From UBA11373 sp046714175 (GTDB lineage Bacteria > Actinomycetota > Acidimicrobiia > Spongiisociales > UBA11373), in assembly GCA_046714175.1 (NCBI GenBank), contig JBKKBI010000084.1, positions 47,007 to 111,006 on the forward strand: DNA of 64,000 nt. Reading direction: 5' to 3'. Position numbers and translations under genes: made by a program. Under the pieces are notes generated by a model. It made no database searches. It worked only from the letters and a program-made list of their open reading frames with translations, and was not told the DNA's origin. This document shows positions 10,305 to 19,008 of the stretch, piece by piece. Each line of letters begins with the position of its first letter. The stretch's first letter is position 1.

Positions 10305-11735
10305 TCATGCCATGCGGCGGGCCAGTTCCACCAGGGTCCGCACCCCGAATCCGGTACCCCCCTTGGTCACGTAGTGCTCCGCCTCCGCCGCCCGAGCGGG
10401 TCCGGCGATATCGAGGTGGGCCCACGGCACCGCACCGACGAACTCCTTGAGCAGCAGCGCCGCGGTGATGGCTCCTCCGTACTTGTTTCCGGTGTTCTTC
10501 ATATCGGCAACATCCGAGTCGATGATCTTGCGGTAGTCATCGGGGAGGGGCATCCGCCAAACCCGCTCCCCCGCGGCTGACGCCGCCGCAGCCACGGCTG
10601 CGGTGGCGTCATCGGTCCCGAAAAGTCCGGCGATCTTCTCACCGAGGGCGATCGAGATCGCCCCGGTCAGAGTCGCGACGTCAACGATCAGGTCCGGGTT
10701 CATTTCGGCCGCCAGCGAGAGCCCATCGGCGAGCACCAGGCGTCCCTCGGCATCGGTGTTGAGGACCTCGATTGTTTTGCCGTTGCGGGCCTGCAGGACG
10801 TCTCCGGGACGGAGCGCCGCACCCCCCGGCATGTTCTCCGTGAGAGGAGCGATGCCCACCACCCGCACCGGTAACCGCATAGCGGCGATCGTGCGCATGG
10901 CGGCGAACACCGCTGCCGCACCCGACATGTCGGTTTTCATCGTTTCCATGCTGTCTGCCGGCTTGAGGGAGAGTCCCCCGGAATCGAACACGATTCCCTT
11001 GCCGACGATGGCGAGGAAGGACTTGGCTCCGGGAGGCTCGTACCGCAACTCCACAAGGCGGGGTGGATTGGTCGCTCCCAGCGAGACTCCCCGCAAGCCA
11101 CCCAGGCGTTCGGCGACGATCTCCTTCTCGTCCAGGATGCGGATCGCCATGTCGAATTCGGCGGCGATCGCCGCCGCCGACTCGGCGAGAACCACCGGGG
11201 ACTTTCCCATCGCAGGCTCATTGACGAGGTCGCGAGCCAGGTTGACCCCGAATCCAATGAGGGCCCCGGTGGCAGCCTCTGCGGCGTCTCCAGCCGTGGC
11301 GTTCAAAAGAAACACCTCGGCCAGCGCCGAAGGCTTCTTCTCAGATTTGTGCCGCGTGAACGTGTAGGAACCGAGGACGAACCCGCTGCCCACGGCTTCG
11401 GCGGCACCGGGGGCGGCGTGATGCAGCGTGGTGGCGACAGTGGCGCAGCGCGCCAGACTCCGGGCAGCACTTCCTGCCGCGCGACGCACCTGCTCGGCGT
11501 CCGGGCTGGCCCCGAGACCGACCAGCGCTACGTTGCGATAGGGAACCGCACCACCGCCGGGAACGACCGAGATCTGGCCGGACTTCCCGGTGAACTCGGC
11601 ATCATCAAGGTGCGATCTCAGCCACGGCAGTTGTTCAGCCAGGAGCGTGCCGGTCGCGTCGAAGCGCCTCCCTTCCCCAACCCCGACGACGATGGCCCCG
11701 GCCTCGGCGGGAGACCCGGCGCGAAACTCGATCAT
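10305..11735 (-). CDS. pepA: Leucyl aminopeptidase (M17 family)
   Basis: 476 aa cytosolic metallo-aminopeptidase that trims N-terminal residues from peptides. The C-terminal catalytic domain shows the metal-binding Lys/Asp segment VGKGIVFDSGGLSLKP, KTDMSGAAAV, and the family signature NTDAEGRLVLADG. The start at MIEFRAG is chosen because GAGGAG precedes it by 5 bases and because its ATG overlaps the TGA of the cobalamin adenosyltransferase gene (ATGA), which shows translational coupling. The pairing of these two functions has no obvious pathway logic. Confidence 0.95.
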   Translation of the reverse strand: MIEFRAGSPAEAGAIVVGVGEGRRFDATGTLLAEQLPWLRSHLDDAEFTGKSGQISVVPGGGAVPYRNVALVGLGASPDAEQVRRAAGSAARSLARCATVATTLHHAAPGAAEAVGSGFVLGSYTFTRHKSEKKPSALAEVFLLNATAGDAAEAATGALIGFGVNLARDLVNEPAMGKSPVVLAESAAAIAAEFDMAIRILDEKEIVAERLGGLRGVSLGATNPPRLVELRYEPPGAKSFLAIVGKGIVFDSGGLSLKPADSMETMKTDMSGAAAVFAAMRTIAAMRLPVRVVGIAPLTENMPGGAALRPGDVLQARNGKTIEVLNTDAEGRLVLADGLSLAAEMNPDLIVDVATLTGAISIALGEKIAGLFGTDDATAAVAAAASAAGERVWRMPLPDDYRKIIDSDVADMKNTGNKYGGAITAALLLKEFVGAVPWAHLDIAGPARAAEAEHYVTKGGTGFGVRTLVELARRMA

Positions 11736-12283
11736 CGTGTCTCCTCGGTTCTGCTCGGCACCCATGCCGTCTCGGCGGATCGCGCCAACATGTACAGGTA
11801 GTCCGCCAGCCGGTTGAGATACGAGACGATCAATGAGTCCTCCAGCCCGGCGGCGCGCACGTGGGTGACCGCGCGGCGCTCGGCGCGGCGCACCACGGTC
11901 CGGGCGACATCGAGAGCCGCCGCCAGCGGGTTGCCCCCGGGAACGATGAACTCGGTGGGCATGCCCCGGGCGGCTTCGATCGCATCGATCGCGGCTTCGA
12001 GCCGAACCACCATCTCGGAGGTGACCAGGCTCGTGCCGGCGGTGAGCAGACCGCGCCGCTCCGGCGCAGTCGCAAGCTCAGCACCGACCACGAAGAGCTC
12101 ACGTTGTACGGCCAGAATCGCATCGTGGATCTCATCAGAAGCGAGAGCCCGCGCCATCCCCAGAACAGCACATGCCTCGTCCACGGTCCCGTTCGCCTCC
12201 GGTCCGAGGCTGTCCTTCGCCACCCGACCCCCGTGGAACAGGCCCGTCGAACCATCGTCACCGCGGCGCGTATAGATCTTCAC
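11732..12283 (-). CDS. Cob(I)alamin adenosyltransferase, PduO/MMAB type
   Basis: 183 aa. Makes adenosylcobalamin from cob(I)alamin and ATP and hands it to AdoCbl-dependent mutases. The N-terminal ATP-binding motif TRRGDDGSTGLF follows the start, then a NGTVDEACAVLG stretch. The helical core carries RTVVRRAERRAV and ends with YLNRLADYLYMLAR, all typical of the PduO family. GTG start at VKIYTRRGDDG fits the family N-terminus; TACACT is 8 bases upstream. First gene of a two-gene unit with pepA (4-base overlap). Its presence agrees with the two mutase subunits at 26-1612 and 25403-27046. Confidence 0.93.
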   Translation of the reverse strand: MKIYTRRGDDGSTGLFHGGRVAKDSLGPEANGTVDEACAVLGMARALASDEIHDAILAVQRELFVVGAELATAPERRGLLTAGTSLVTSEMVVRLEAAIDAIEAARGMPTEFIVPGGNPLAAALDVARTVVRRAERRAVTHVRAAGLEDSLIVSYLNRLADYLYMLARSAETAWVPSRTEETR

Positions 12284-12305
12284 GAGACCGGAGTGTACGG
12301 CGGCG

Positions 12306-12971
12306 TCATCCCAGCGACTCCCCGGACACCAGCACCCGGCCGGCCAACACCACCCCAATGGTCGTGAGCACGGCCAGGTAGGCCAGTCCAGTGGCGGCCA
12401 TCACCGCCGGGTAGCCCCGCTCTTTGAGTGCGGCTCGCACCCCGAACATCAGCACAACCGACGTGATGACCAGGACCACCCAGCCGATGGGGAGAAGGCC
12501 ACTGGATGGAAGTGCACCGTAAATCAGTGCGGCAGCCGGGTCGATGATGGTCCCCCCGACGCCCAAGGCCCCCAGGTTGAGCAGGGCGCGGCGGGGGAGC
12601 CGGGGGTCCACCAGATACCAGTGACCGAGGAGCATTTGTGTGGTCACGCCGCCGAGCGCGAGCGCTCCGGTGATGGCCAGCATCGGGTAACCCGCGCCCA
12701 CCGCGGCTCCGACAAACGCCAGTGCCGCGCTGGCGCCGAGTGCGGCATCTAGTGGCCGACGCCCCGCGGTGAGCACGACCAGTCCCGTCAGAATGCACCC
12801 AGCAGTCGCCGGAAGGTTCCCGCCCGAGAGCGCGGCGGGAACTCCGAGGACAAGAACGACACCGCCGCCGAGGCGGGCAAAGCCCAACCCGACAATCCCC
12901 CAGCGCGCCACCAGCGCGGTGCCAGCGGCGACACCAGCCGCCCACGATGACAAGACGGCGAAAGGTTCCAC
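12306..12971 (-). CDS. Integral membrane protein of unknown function, 221 aa
   Basis: About seven hydrophobic segments across the whole length with short loops; no motif I can assign. A conserved-looking loop reads GHWYLVDPRLPRR near 116-128 and a second GYPAVMAATGLAYL near 185. It lies between transketolase and the adenosyltransferase gene on the same strand, 22 bases from each. GTG start with TACACT exactly 6 bases upstream, so it may have its own leaderless promoter. No evidence for transport substrate or partner. Confidence 0.75.
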   Translation of the reverse strand: MEPFAVLSSWAAGVAAGTALVARWGIVGLGFARLGGGVVLVLGVPAALSGGNLPATAGCILTGLVVLTAGRRPLDAALGASAALAFVGAAVGAGYPMLAITGALALGGVTTQMLLGHWYLVDPRLPRRALLNLGALGVGGTIIDPAAALIYGALPSSGLLPIGWVVLVITSVVLMFGVRAALKERGYPAVMAATGLAYLAVLTTIGVVLAGRVLVSGESLG

Positions 12972-12977
12972 GGGTCG

Positions 12978-12983
12978 AGTGTA
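12978..12983 (-). promoter_or_regulatory. Leaderless-type -10 (TACACT) for membrane protein gene
   Basis: TACACT on the minus strand, 6 bases before the GTG at 12971 and no ribosome-binding site between. Same arrangement as at many other genes in the window. Confidence 0.4.
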
Positions 12984-12993
12984 TGAGCAAGGC

Positions 12994-14934
12994 TCAGCGG
13001 TCCTGGAGCCAGCCCCGGATGCGTGCCGCCACCGCGACGGGCGTGAAACCGAGTTCCTCGGCTATGCGCTTGTAGGGTGCCGAGGCCCCGAATCGATCGA
13101 TGCCAATCATGAGTCCGTCGTCCCCGACGACTCGCTCCCAACCGAACGTGCTCCCGGCTTCCAGCGAAGCGACGGGCAGCCCTGGGCCCAGCACTTGGCG
13201 GCGGTACACCTCGTCCTGAGCGAAGAACACCTCCCAGCAAGGTAGCGAGACGACCCGCACCGAGATCGCGACTGCATCAAGCAGTACCGCCGCCTCCAGG
13301 GCAACCCAGACTTCAGAACCTGTTGCAACCAGAACCGCATCTCGCCCTTGGCGCAGAACGTAACCGCCACGATCCACCGAACCTTCAGCCCCGGAGCGAT
13401 CCAACACCGGCACCGCCTGGCGGGTGAGCACCAGGCAGGTGGGACCATCGCCGCGCGCCAACGCCATTGCCCAAGCCTCTGCGGTTTCACCGGCGTCGGC
13501 GGGTCGGATCACCCACAAGCCCGGCATTGCTCGCAACGACGCCAGGTGCTCGACCGGCTGGTGAGTGGGGCCATCCTCGCCGAGGAACACCGAGTCGTGG
13601 GTCAATACGAATATCGAGGGGGCGCCAGTAAGGGCGGCGATGCGCAGCGCCGGGCGGAGATAGTCAGTGAACACGAAGAACGTGGCGCCGAACGGTCGTA
13701 GTCCACCATGGAGAGCGATGCCGTTGACGGCGGCACCCATGGCGTGCTCCCGCACCCCGAAGCGGATGTTGCGCCCGGCGGGATCATCCTGAAAGTCGGG
13801 AGTTCCCGCGATCAATGTGTTTGTCGATGGTTCCAGATCCGCCGATCCCCCGATCAGCGACGGGTAGTCCGCCGCCAGCAGGTTGATGACCTGTCCTGAG
13901 GCCTTGCGGGTCTCCACGGATGATCCGACGGACAAGTCGAGGCCAACAATCGTTGGCGGAGCAGGATGGAAGTAGGCATTCCATTTGGCCGCGGTGGTGG
14001 CGTCGATCGAGGCGAACTGCTGCTCCCACAACGCTCGGGCCTGGCGACCACGGTCCATGGCAGCACTGAAGAACTGATAGGCGGCCTCGGGAACGACAAA
14101 AGGTGGCAGGGTCCATCCGATGCGCTCCTTGAAACCGGCGATCTCGGCCGCTCCCAACGGACTGCCGTGGCTGCGCGCGGTGCCCTCGAGCGTCGGCGCT
14201 CCATAAGCGATCTTGGTATGACACACGAGCAGAGACGGACGGGGATCTCCGGTCGCTTCCACTACGGCCGCTTCGACCGCCTCGCGATCGTGACCGTCGA
14301 CATCGATGGTATGCCAACCGAGAGCCGCAAACCGACCGGCCACATCCTCGGTAAAGGTGACCTCGGTGCTTCCACCTATCGAGATCTCGTTGTCGTCGTA
14401 GACGCAGATGAGTCGGCCGAGTCCGAGGCGTCCCGCCAGCGATGCCGACTCGTTGGAGATCCCTTCCATGAGATCACCATCCCCGGCGAACACAAACGTT
14501 CGGTGGTCGACGAGGCCCGGCCCGAACACGGCGCGCAGGTGAGCCTCGGCGATCGCCATGCCGACCGCGGTACCAAACCCCTGTCCCAGAGGTCCGGTGG
14601 TCGTCTCGATGCCGAGATGGGGATCTCGCTCCGGGTGACCGGGAGTGATCGAACCCCACTGGCGAAAACTCTTGATGTCGTCCAGGGTCACGGCGAATCC
14701 GCTGAGGTGAAGCAGCGCGTACAGAAGCATCGACCCGTGCCCGTTGCTGAGAACGAACCGGTCCCGGTTGGGCCAGTCCGGGTGCGCAGGGTCGACGAGG
14801 AGGTGGCGTCCCCATAAGACAGCCGCGATATCCGCCATTCCCATCGGCATTCCCGGGTGGCCGCTGTCTGCGCGCTCCACGGCATCCATCGCGAGGACGC
14901 GGATCGTGTCGACGGCGGTCTGTTCGGCATCCAC
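12994..14934 (-). CDS. tkt: Transketolase
   Basis: 646 aa, usual length. Thiamine-diphosphate enzyme of the pentose phosphate pathway that moves two-carbon ketol units. The TPP/Mg motif GDGDLMEGISNES leads to DDNEISI; SGHPGMPMG and SNGHGSMLLYALLHL at the N-terminus are substrate and TPP contacts, and the second-domain motif FGVREHAMGAAVNG is present. GTG at 14934 chosen: upstream residues in the frame overlap the M24 gene and do not look like transketolase, while TAGCCT lies 7 bases before this GTG. No other pentose phosphate genes are nearby. Confidence 0.93.
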   Translation of the reverse strand: MDAEQTAVDTIRVLAMDAVERADSGHPGMPMGMADIAAVLWGRHLLVDPAHPDWPNRDRFVLSNGHGSMLLYALLHLSGFAVTLDDIKSFRQWGSITPGHPERDPHLGIETTTGPLGQGFGTAVGMAIAEAHLRAVFGPGLVDHRTFVFAGDGDLMEGISNESASLAGRLGLGRLICVYDDNEISIGGSTEVTFTEDVAGRFAALGWHTIDVDGHDREAVEAAVVEATGDPRPSLLVCHTKIAYGAPTLEGTARSHGSPLGAAEIAGFKERIGWTLPPFVVPEAAYQFFSAAMDRGRQARALWEQQFASIDATTAAKWNAYFHPAPPTIVGLDLSVGSSVETRKASGQVINLLAADYPSLIGGSADLEPSTNTLIAGTPDFQDDPAGRNIRFGVREHAMGAAVNGIALHGGLRPFGATFFVFTDYLRPALRIAALTGAPSIFVLTHDSVFLGEDGPTHQPVEHLASLRAMPGLWVIRPADAGETAEAWAMALARGDGPTCLVLTRQAVPVLDRSGAEGSVDRGGYVLRQGRDAVLVATGSEVWVALEAAVLLDAVAISVRVVSLPCWEVFFAQDEVYRRQVLGPGLPVASLEAGSTFGWERVVGDDGLMIGIDRFGASAPYKRIAEELGFTPVAVAARIRGWLQDR

Positions 14935-14956
14935 TGCGCCGAGGCTAACCGCAGGA

Positions 14957-16054
14957 TCAGCTGACAATGTGCAGTCCGCGCGGGGAGCGGTTGAACTCGT
15001 CAACACCCTCAGGACCGCAGGCAACTATGTCCTCGATTCGCATTCCGAACCTCCCGGGGACGTAGATACCCGGTTCGATGGAAAAGGTCATACCGGCTTC
15101 GAGCGGCTCGCGGTTACCGGCCACGATGTACGGGTGCTCGTGCACCTCAAGGCCGATGCCATGCCCGGTGCGGTGAATGAAGAACTGGCCGTAGCCTGCT
15201 GCCGTGATGACTTCGCGAGCGGCGCCGTCTACGTGCTCTCCCGTAACTCCGGGGCGGACGACCGCGCGCGCCGCCTGCTGCGCATCGACAAGCACCGCGT
15301 GGGCTGCAGCAACCTCGGCGGGAGGATCGCCCACGACGAACGTCCGGGTCGTATCGGAGCAATAGCCACGCCACCTGCCCCCAAAGTCGATCACGACCGT
15401 ATCCCCTCCCTGGATTACCCGGTGCGTGGGTTCGTGGTGCGGCGACGCGGCGTTGGGTCCGGCGGCCACGATTGCAAAGGAGGCAACATCGTGGCCCTCT
15501 GCCAGCGTGAACTTCTGGACGTCAGCCGCGACATCGCGCTCCGTTCGCCCGGCGAATACCAGCCCATCCAGAGAGTCGACCACTCGATCGGTGGCGGCAC
15601 CGGCCGCGCGGAGCAGTGCGATCTCGTCGGGATCCTTCCGCATGCGCAGCTCACGAGTGAGCGGAGATGCCGGAGTGAATCGGGTGCGAGGGAGGGTTCG
15701 CTGCAGGCCGATCACAAACGTCGCCCAGGTCTGGTCCCCGATCAGTGCTGTCTCAGCAGCTCCGCACAGGCCGGCGACGACCGCCACCGGGTCGTCGGTC
15801 TCGTCCCACGCCAAAATGGAGAAGGCTCCGTCTCTGGGAGTCACACGGGCCGCTTCGAGGCGGGGCACGACCAGAGTCGGCGAGCCGTGCAGACCAACCA
15901 CGAGCATCGTGAGTCGCTCCAACGGCATCGCCTCGTATCCGGTGAAGTACGGGAGGTCGGCTCCCACTGAGAGCAGCAGTACGTCCATCGCACTCTCCGC
16001 CATGAGTTCGCGGACGCGATCGAGACGGCCCGAATAGTCGGCTTCAGGGAACAT
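14957..16054 (-). CDS. M24 family metallopeptidase (Xaa-Pro aminopeptidase/dipeptidase-like)
   Basis: 365 aa, two-domain creatinase fold. The C-terminal pita-bread domain has the metal ligands in order: Asp in VIDFGGRW, Asp in YCSDTTRTF, His in HRTGHGIGLEVHEHP, Glu in FSIEPGIYVPG and Glu in GMRIEDIV. Probably a cytosolic Xaa-Pro peptidase, though creatinase-like and other M24 activities cannot be excluded. TACCCT sits 8 bases before the ATG. Transketolase follows 22 bases downstream on the same strand. Confidence 0.9.
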   Translation of the reverse strand: MFPEADYSGRLDRVRELMAESAMDVLLLSVGADLPYFTGYEAMPLERLTMLVVGLHGSPTLVVPRLEAARVTPRDGAFSILAWDETDDPVAVVAGLCGAAETALIGDQTWATFVIGLQRTLPRTRFTPASPLTRELRMRKDPDEIALLRAAGAATDRVVDSLDGLVFAGRTERDVAADVQKFTLAEGHDVASFAIVAAGPNAASPHHEPTHRVIQGGDTVVIDFGGRWRGYCSDTTRTFVVGDPPAEVAAAHAVLVDAQQAARAVVRPGVTGEHVDGAAREVITAAGYGQFFIHRTGHGIGLEVHEHPYIVAGNREPLEAGMTFSIEPGIYVPGRFGMRIEDIVACGPEGVDEFNRSPRGLHIVS

Positions 16055-16090
16055 GCACGGTCAGGGTAGTGAACCCACTCCCGGGTCCGT

Positions 16091-17224
16091 CTACTGCCTC
16101 CGCCGCTCCATCCCCTCGTGCGCCTGACGGTGGTGTCTTCTGCACAACAGCACCAAGTTTTCGAGCGAGGTGCTCCCCCCGTCCACCCAGTGCATGACAT
16201 GGTGCGCATCGCACCAGTGGTGGGGCCGGGTGCACCCGGGATGCGTACAGCCCTTATCGCGTAGTACCAGAGCTCGACGTATGGCGGCCGGGACCGTACG
16301 CGTGGAACGGCCTACATCGAGTACCTCGGAACCTCCTTGCATCAGAACTCGACTAACGCCGGCATCACACGCGATCCGTCTCGCGGTCTCCGGGGAGATC
16401 ACGGTGCCATCCTCGAGTTCACAGGGTTCCCCGGACCGCTTCTGGAGCACGTCGAGCGACACTGTCACCACCATCGATGGCCGTACCCCACCGGTCTCAC
16501 CCGACTCGCCGTGGGTCAGGTGATCGGAGCACAACTCGATCAAGGCATCGGCGCGCTTCTGTCCCGGTGTGCGCGGGTCGCCGGTATCGAGGTTGCTGGC
16601 CTCGATCAGGGAGCGCAGCGCCGTCATGACCACTCGGCCCCCGGTGGGGTCGAGTTCGCCATCGACACGCACCATGCCGCCTAGGGTCGGTGAGACCTGA
16701 AGGTGCCGGCGCCGGAATAGATGTTCGCGATCGGCGCTCGCTGCCTCAGCATCGACCTGCTGCTTCCAGTACTCAAGGGCCTGGTGAGTGGCAGCCATGG
16801 ACTGGCTGGCCGCAGTCTCGACCAGGAGGCCCTGATCGCGCCGAAAGTGATCTGGCGAAACCAGGGACGCCGCCAGGAGCATTGCAGTCCGAGGTCGATC
16901 GATGTCGCCGGCCGCGAATGCTTGACGAACCGAGCTGTATTCGGCCAAACCGCGAGCCTCGGCGACGTTGCGGCGGGCGGCCCGGCCGGAGTCGCCTACC
17001 CGGGACTGCAGAAAGGACTCGGGCGTGAAGTGGTCAGGCTCGAATGATCGCCGGCGGTCGATCTCGGCCAGGGTTCTCGCCGCCTCGGCTTCGAGGCGAG
17101 TCAGCTTCCCCCGCAGTGCGACGTAGCGGTCGTTGAGCTCCGAGTCGCCGATCGACTCGAGTTCGATGAGTTCGTCCTCCCCGAGTAGCGAACCAGCCGC
17201 AGGTCCGCCCAAGAGGGTGGGCAT
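16091..17224 (-). CDS. HNH endonuclease-domain protein with DUF222 (13E12 family)
   Basis: 377 aa. The N-terminal two thirds is the helical DUF222 region (about 25-290). The C-terminus carries a zinc-type HNH nuclease: CTHPGCTRPHHWCDAHHV, then HWVDGGSTSLENL and LCRRHHRQAH. The family is abundant in actinobacteria, often in many copies, and resembles the 13E12 repeat proteins of mycobacteria; its cellular job is unclear and a selfish or DNA-processing role is possible. No inverted repeats or target duplications flank it. TACGTT is 7 bases and GAGG 3 bases upstream of the ATG. Confidence 0.88.
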   Translation of the reverse strand: MPTLLGGPAAGSLLGEDELIELESIGDSELNDRYVALRGKLTRLEAEAARTLAEIDRRRSFEPDHFTPESFLQSRVGDSGRAARRNVAEARGLAEYSSVRQAFAAGDIDRPRTAMLLAASLVSPDHFRRDQGLLVETAASQSMAATHQALEYWKQQVDAEAASADREHLFRRRHLQVSPTLGGMVRVDGELDPTGGRVVMTALRSLIEASNLDTGDPRTPGQKRADALIELCSDHLTHGESGETGGVRPSMVVTVSLDVLQKRSGEPCELEDGTVISPETARRIACDAGVSRVLMQGGSEVLDVGRSTRTVPAAIRRALVLRDKGCTHPGCTRPHHWCDAHHVMHWVDGGSTSLENLVLLCRRHHRQAHEGMERRRQ

Positions 17225-17321
17225 GCCTCAAAACGTATCACTGGCTTGCGACAGAATCGCCCTAAAGCGCCCGCGAACGGGTCGCGGGGTTCATCAGGAT
17301 GGAGTCGTTACGGAGGTGCCC

Positions 17322-18962
17322 CTACCGCCGCCCCGCCGCCTCCCGGGCGTGATACGACGACCGGACCAGAGGCCCGCTCTCGACGTGGCGCAGACCCAGC
17401 CCCTCACCGACTTCCTTGTACTCGGCGAACTCCTCTGGAGCCACGTACCGGTCGATCTGGCGGTGCCGCGCGGTCGGCCGAAGATACTGGCCGATCGTGA
17501 CGATATCGACGCCGACCGCACGCAGATCGGCGAGCGCGCCAAACACCTCCTCCCGAGTCTCTCCCATGCCCACGATGAGTCCCGACTTGATCAGCGACTC
17601 CGGCCTCATCCCGCGCCCGCGGGCGAGCAGGGCCAGCGAGCGTCCGTAGTTGGCTGCGGTCCGCACCTCGCGCTGCAGGCGGAGGACCGTCTCGGTGTTG
17701 TGATTGAGCACGTCGGGAGCGGCATCCATCACGGTTCGCAGCGCCGCCCGATCCCCCTTGAAGTCGGGAATGAGCACTTCCACGTCACAATCGAGTCGCT
17801 CCCGAATTTGGCGAATCGTCTCGGCGAAGATCTCCGATCCCCCATCAGCAAGGTCGTCGCGATTCACCGAGGTGAGCACGGCGTGCTCCAACCGCATCTC
17901 TGTCACCGCCTCAGCGACCCGCTTGGGCTCGTCCCAATCGACTTCGCCAGGCCGTCCGGTGGCGACATCGCAGAACCCACAAGCCCGAGTGCACACCTCG
18001 CCGAGGAGCATGAAGGTCGCGGTGCCGCTCCCCCAACACTCCGAGATGTTGGGACAGGAAGCCTCCTCGCACACGGTATTGAGCCGCAGGCCCTGCACCA
18101 ACCGCTTCACGTCGCGGTACCCCGCCCCGAGATCGAGGCGCACCTTCATCCAGTCCGGCTTCTCGGGCTCGCCGGGAAGCCGGCCCCTGCGGGCCACGGG
18201 GAGTTCCGCGCGCCGCTCCGGAGAGAACGCCCCGCCGGCCACCAACTCATCGATCTCGAACACCGGCAATGCCCGCCCTGTCCCTCGGGTGAACTCGGCC
18301 CGCTGCTCGTCTACCGCTTGGTAGCCGAACTCGGCGGCGAAGCGGGGTACAACGAGTTCGATCACCTCTTCGATGGAGATGGGCCTGCCGAGCAACTCCA
18401 CCAGGCTCGTGACCGGCCGATCCGGGATGCCGCAAGGAACGATGTGCTGGAAGTAGCCCAGGTCGGGGGCGACATTGAGAGCGAACCCGTGGGTGGTGAC
18501 CCGATGCGATACCCGGACCCCGATCGCGGCCACCTTGCCGTGTTCGGTCCACACCCCGGGAAAGCCTTCGTCTCGCCAACCCGCCAGCCCGAGATCCGCC
18601 ATCACTCCGATCAGCACCTCTTCCAGCGTGGCGACGTGAGCCGCCACCGCCGGTCTATCGCCAAGGTGGCGAACGGGATAGCCCACCAACTGACCCGGGC
18701 CGTGATAGGTGACATCGCCCCCGCGGTCCACCTGGTGTATCTCGGCGCCGACCGAGGCGGCCATTTCCCTCGACACGAGGAGGTTGGACCCGGAGGAGAA
18801 TCGGCCGACCGTGTAGACATGGGGATGTTCGAGCAGCAGCAAGTAGTCGTCACCGGTACGGCCCTCGACTCGTCCCTCGTGAAGCGCCCGCTGCAGATCC
18901 CACGCCTCCTCGTACGGGAGGCGGCCCAACCACCGCACCCGCAAGCGCTCGGTTGTCACCAC
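17322..18962 (-). CDS. lipB-lipA: LipB-LipA fusion: octanoyltransferase plus lipoyl synthase
   Basis: 546 aa in one uninterrupted frame. Residues about 1-225 are LipB: RGGDVTYHGPGQLVGYPV at 80-97, catalytic Lys143 (GKVAAIG) and acyl-accepting Cys177 (IVPCGI). A 35-45 residue Arg/Pro-containing linker follows. Residues about 265-546 are LipA, a radical SAM enzyme: auxiliary-cluster cysteines 298, 303, 309 (C-x4-C-x5-C), SAM-cluster cysteines 324, 328, 331 (C-x3-C-x2-C), and the C-terminal RSSYHA serine motif. Together they would transfer octanoyl from ACP and insert two sulfurs. Last gene of the dehydrogenase operon, 46 bases after E2. All catalytic residues of both halves are present, so both should work. 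In most bacteria I know these are separate proteins. Confidence 0.95.
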   Translation of the reverse strand: MVTTERLRVRWLGRLPYEEAWDLQRALHEGRVEGRTGDDYLLLLEHPHVYTVGRFSSGSNLLVSREMAASVGAEIHQVDRGGDVTYHGPGQLVGYPVRHLGDRPAVAAHVATLEEVLIGVMADLGLAGWRDEGFPGVWTEHGKVAAIGVRVSHRVTTHGFALNVAPDLGYFQHIVPCGIPDRPVTSLVELLGRPISIEEVIELVVPRFAAEFGYQAVDEQRAEFTRGTGRALPVFEIDELVAGGAFSPERRAELPVARRGRLPGEPEKPDWMKVRLDLGAGYRDVKRLVQGLRLNTVCEEASCPNISECWGSGTATFMLLGEVCTRACGFCDVATGRPGEVDWDEPKRVAEAVTEMRLEHAVLTSVNRDDLADGGSEIFAETIRQIRERLDCDVEVLIPDFKGDRAALRTVMDAAPDVLNHNTETVLRLQREVRTAANYGRSLALLARGRGMRPESLIKSGLIVGMGETREEVFGALADLRAVGVDIVTIGQYLRPTARHRQIDRYVAPEEFAEYKEVGEGLGLRHVESGPLVRSSYHAREAAGRR

Positions 18963-19008
18963 GGGCGTGGCAGACCGGCCACAGCCGGCACCGGAGTGAG
19001 TCCGAGTG

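Noticed and set aside
16091..17224. DUF222-HNH gene as a mobile element
   Set aside because: The family is linked to repeats in mycobacteria, but there are no terminal repeats, direct repeats or transposase here.
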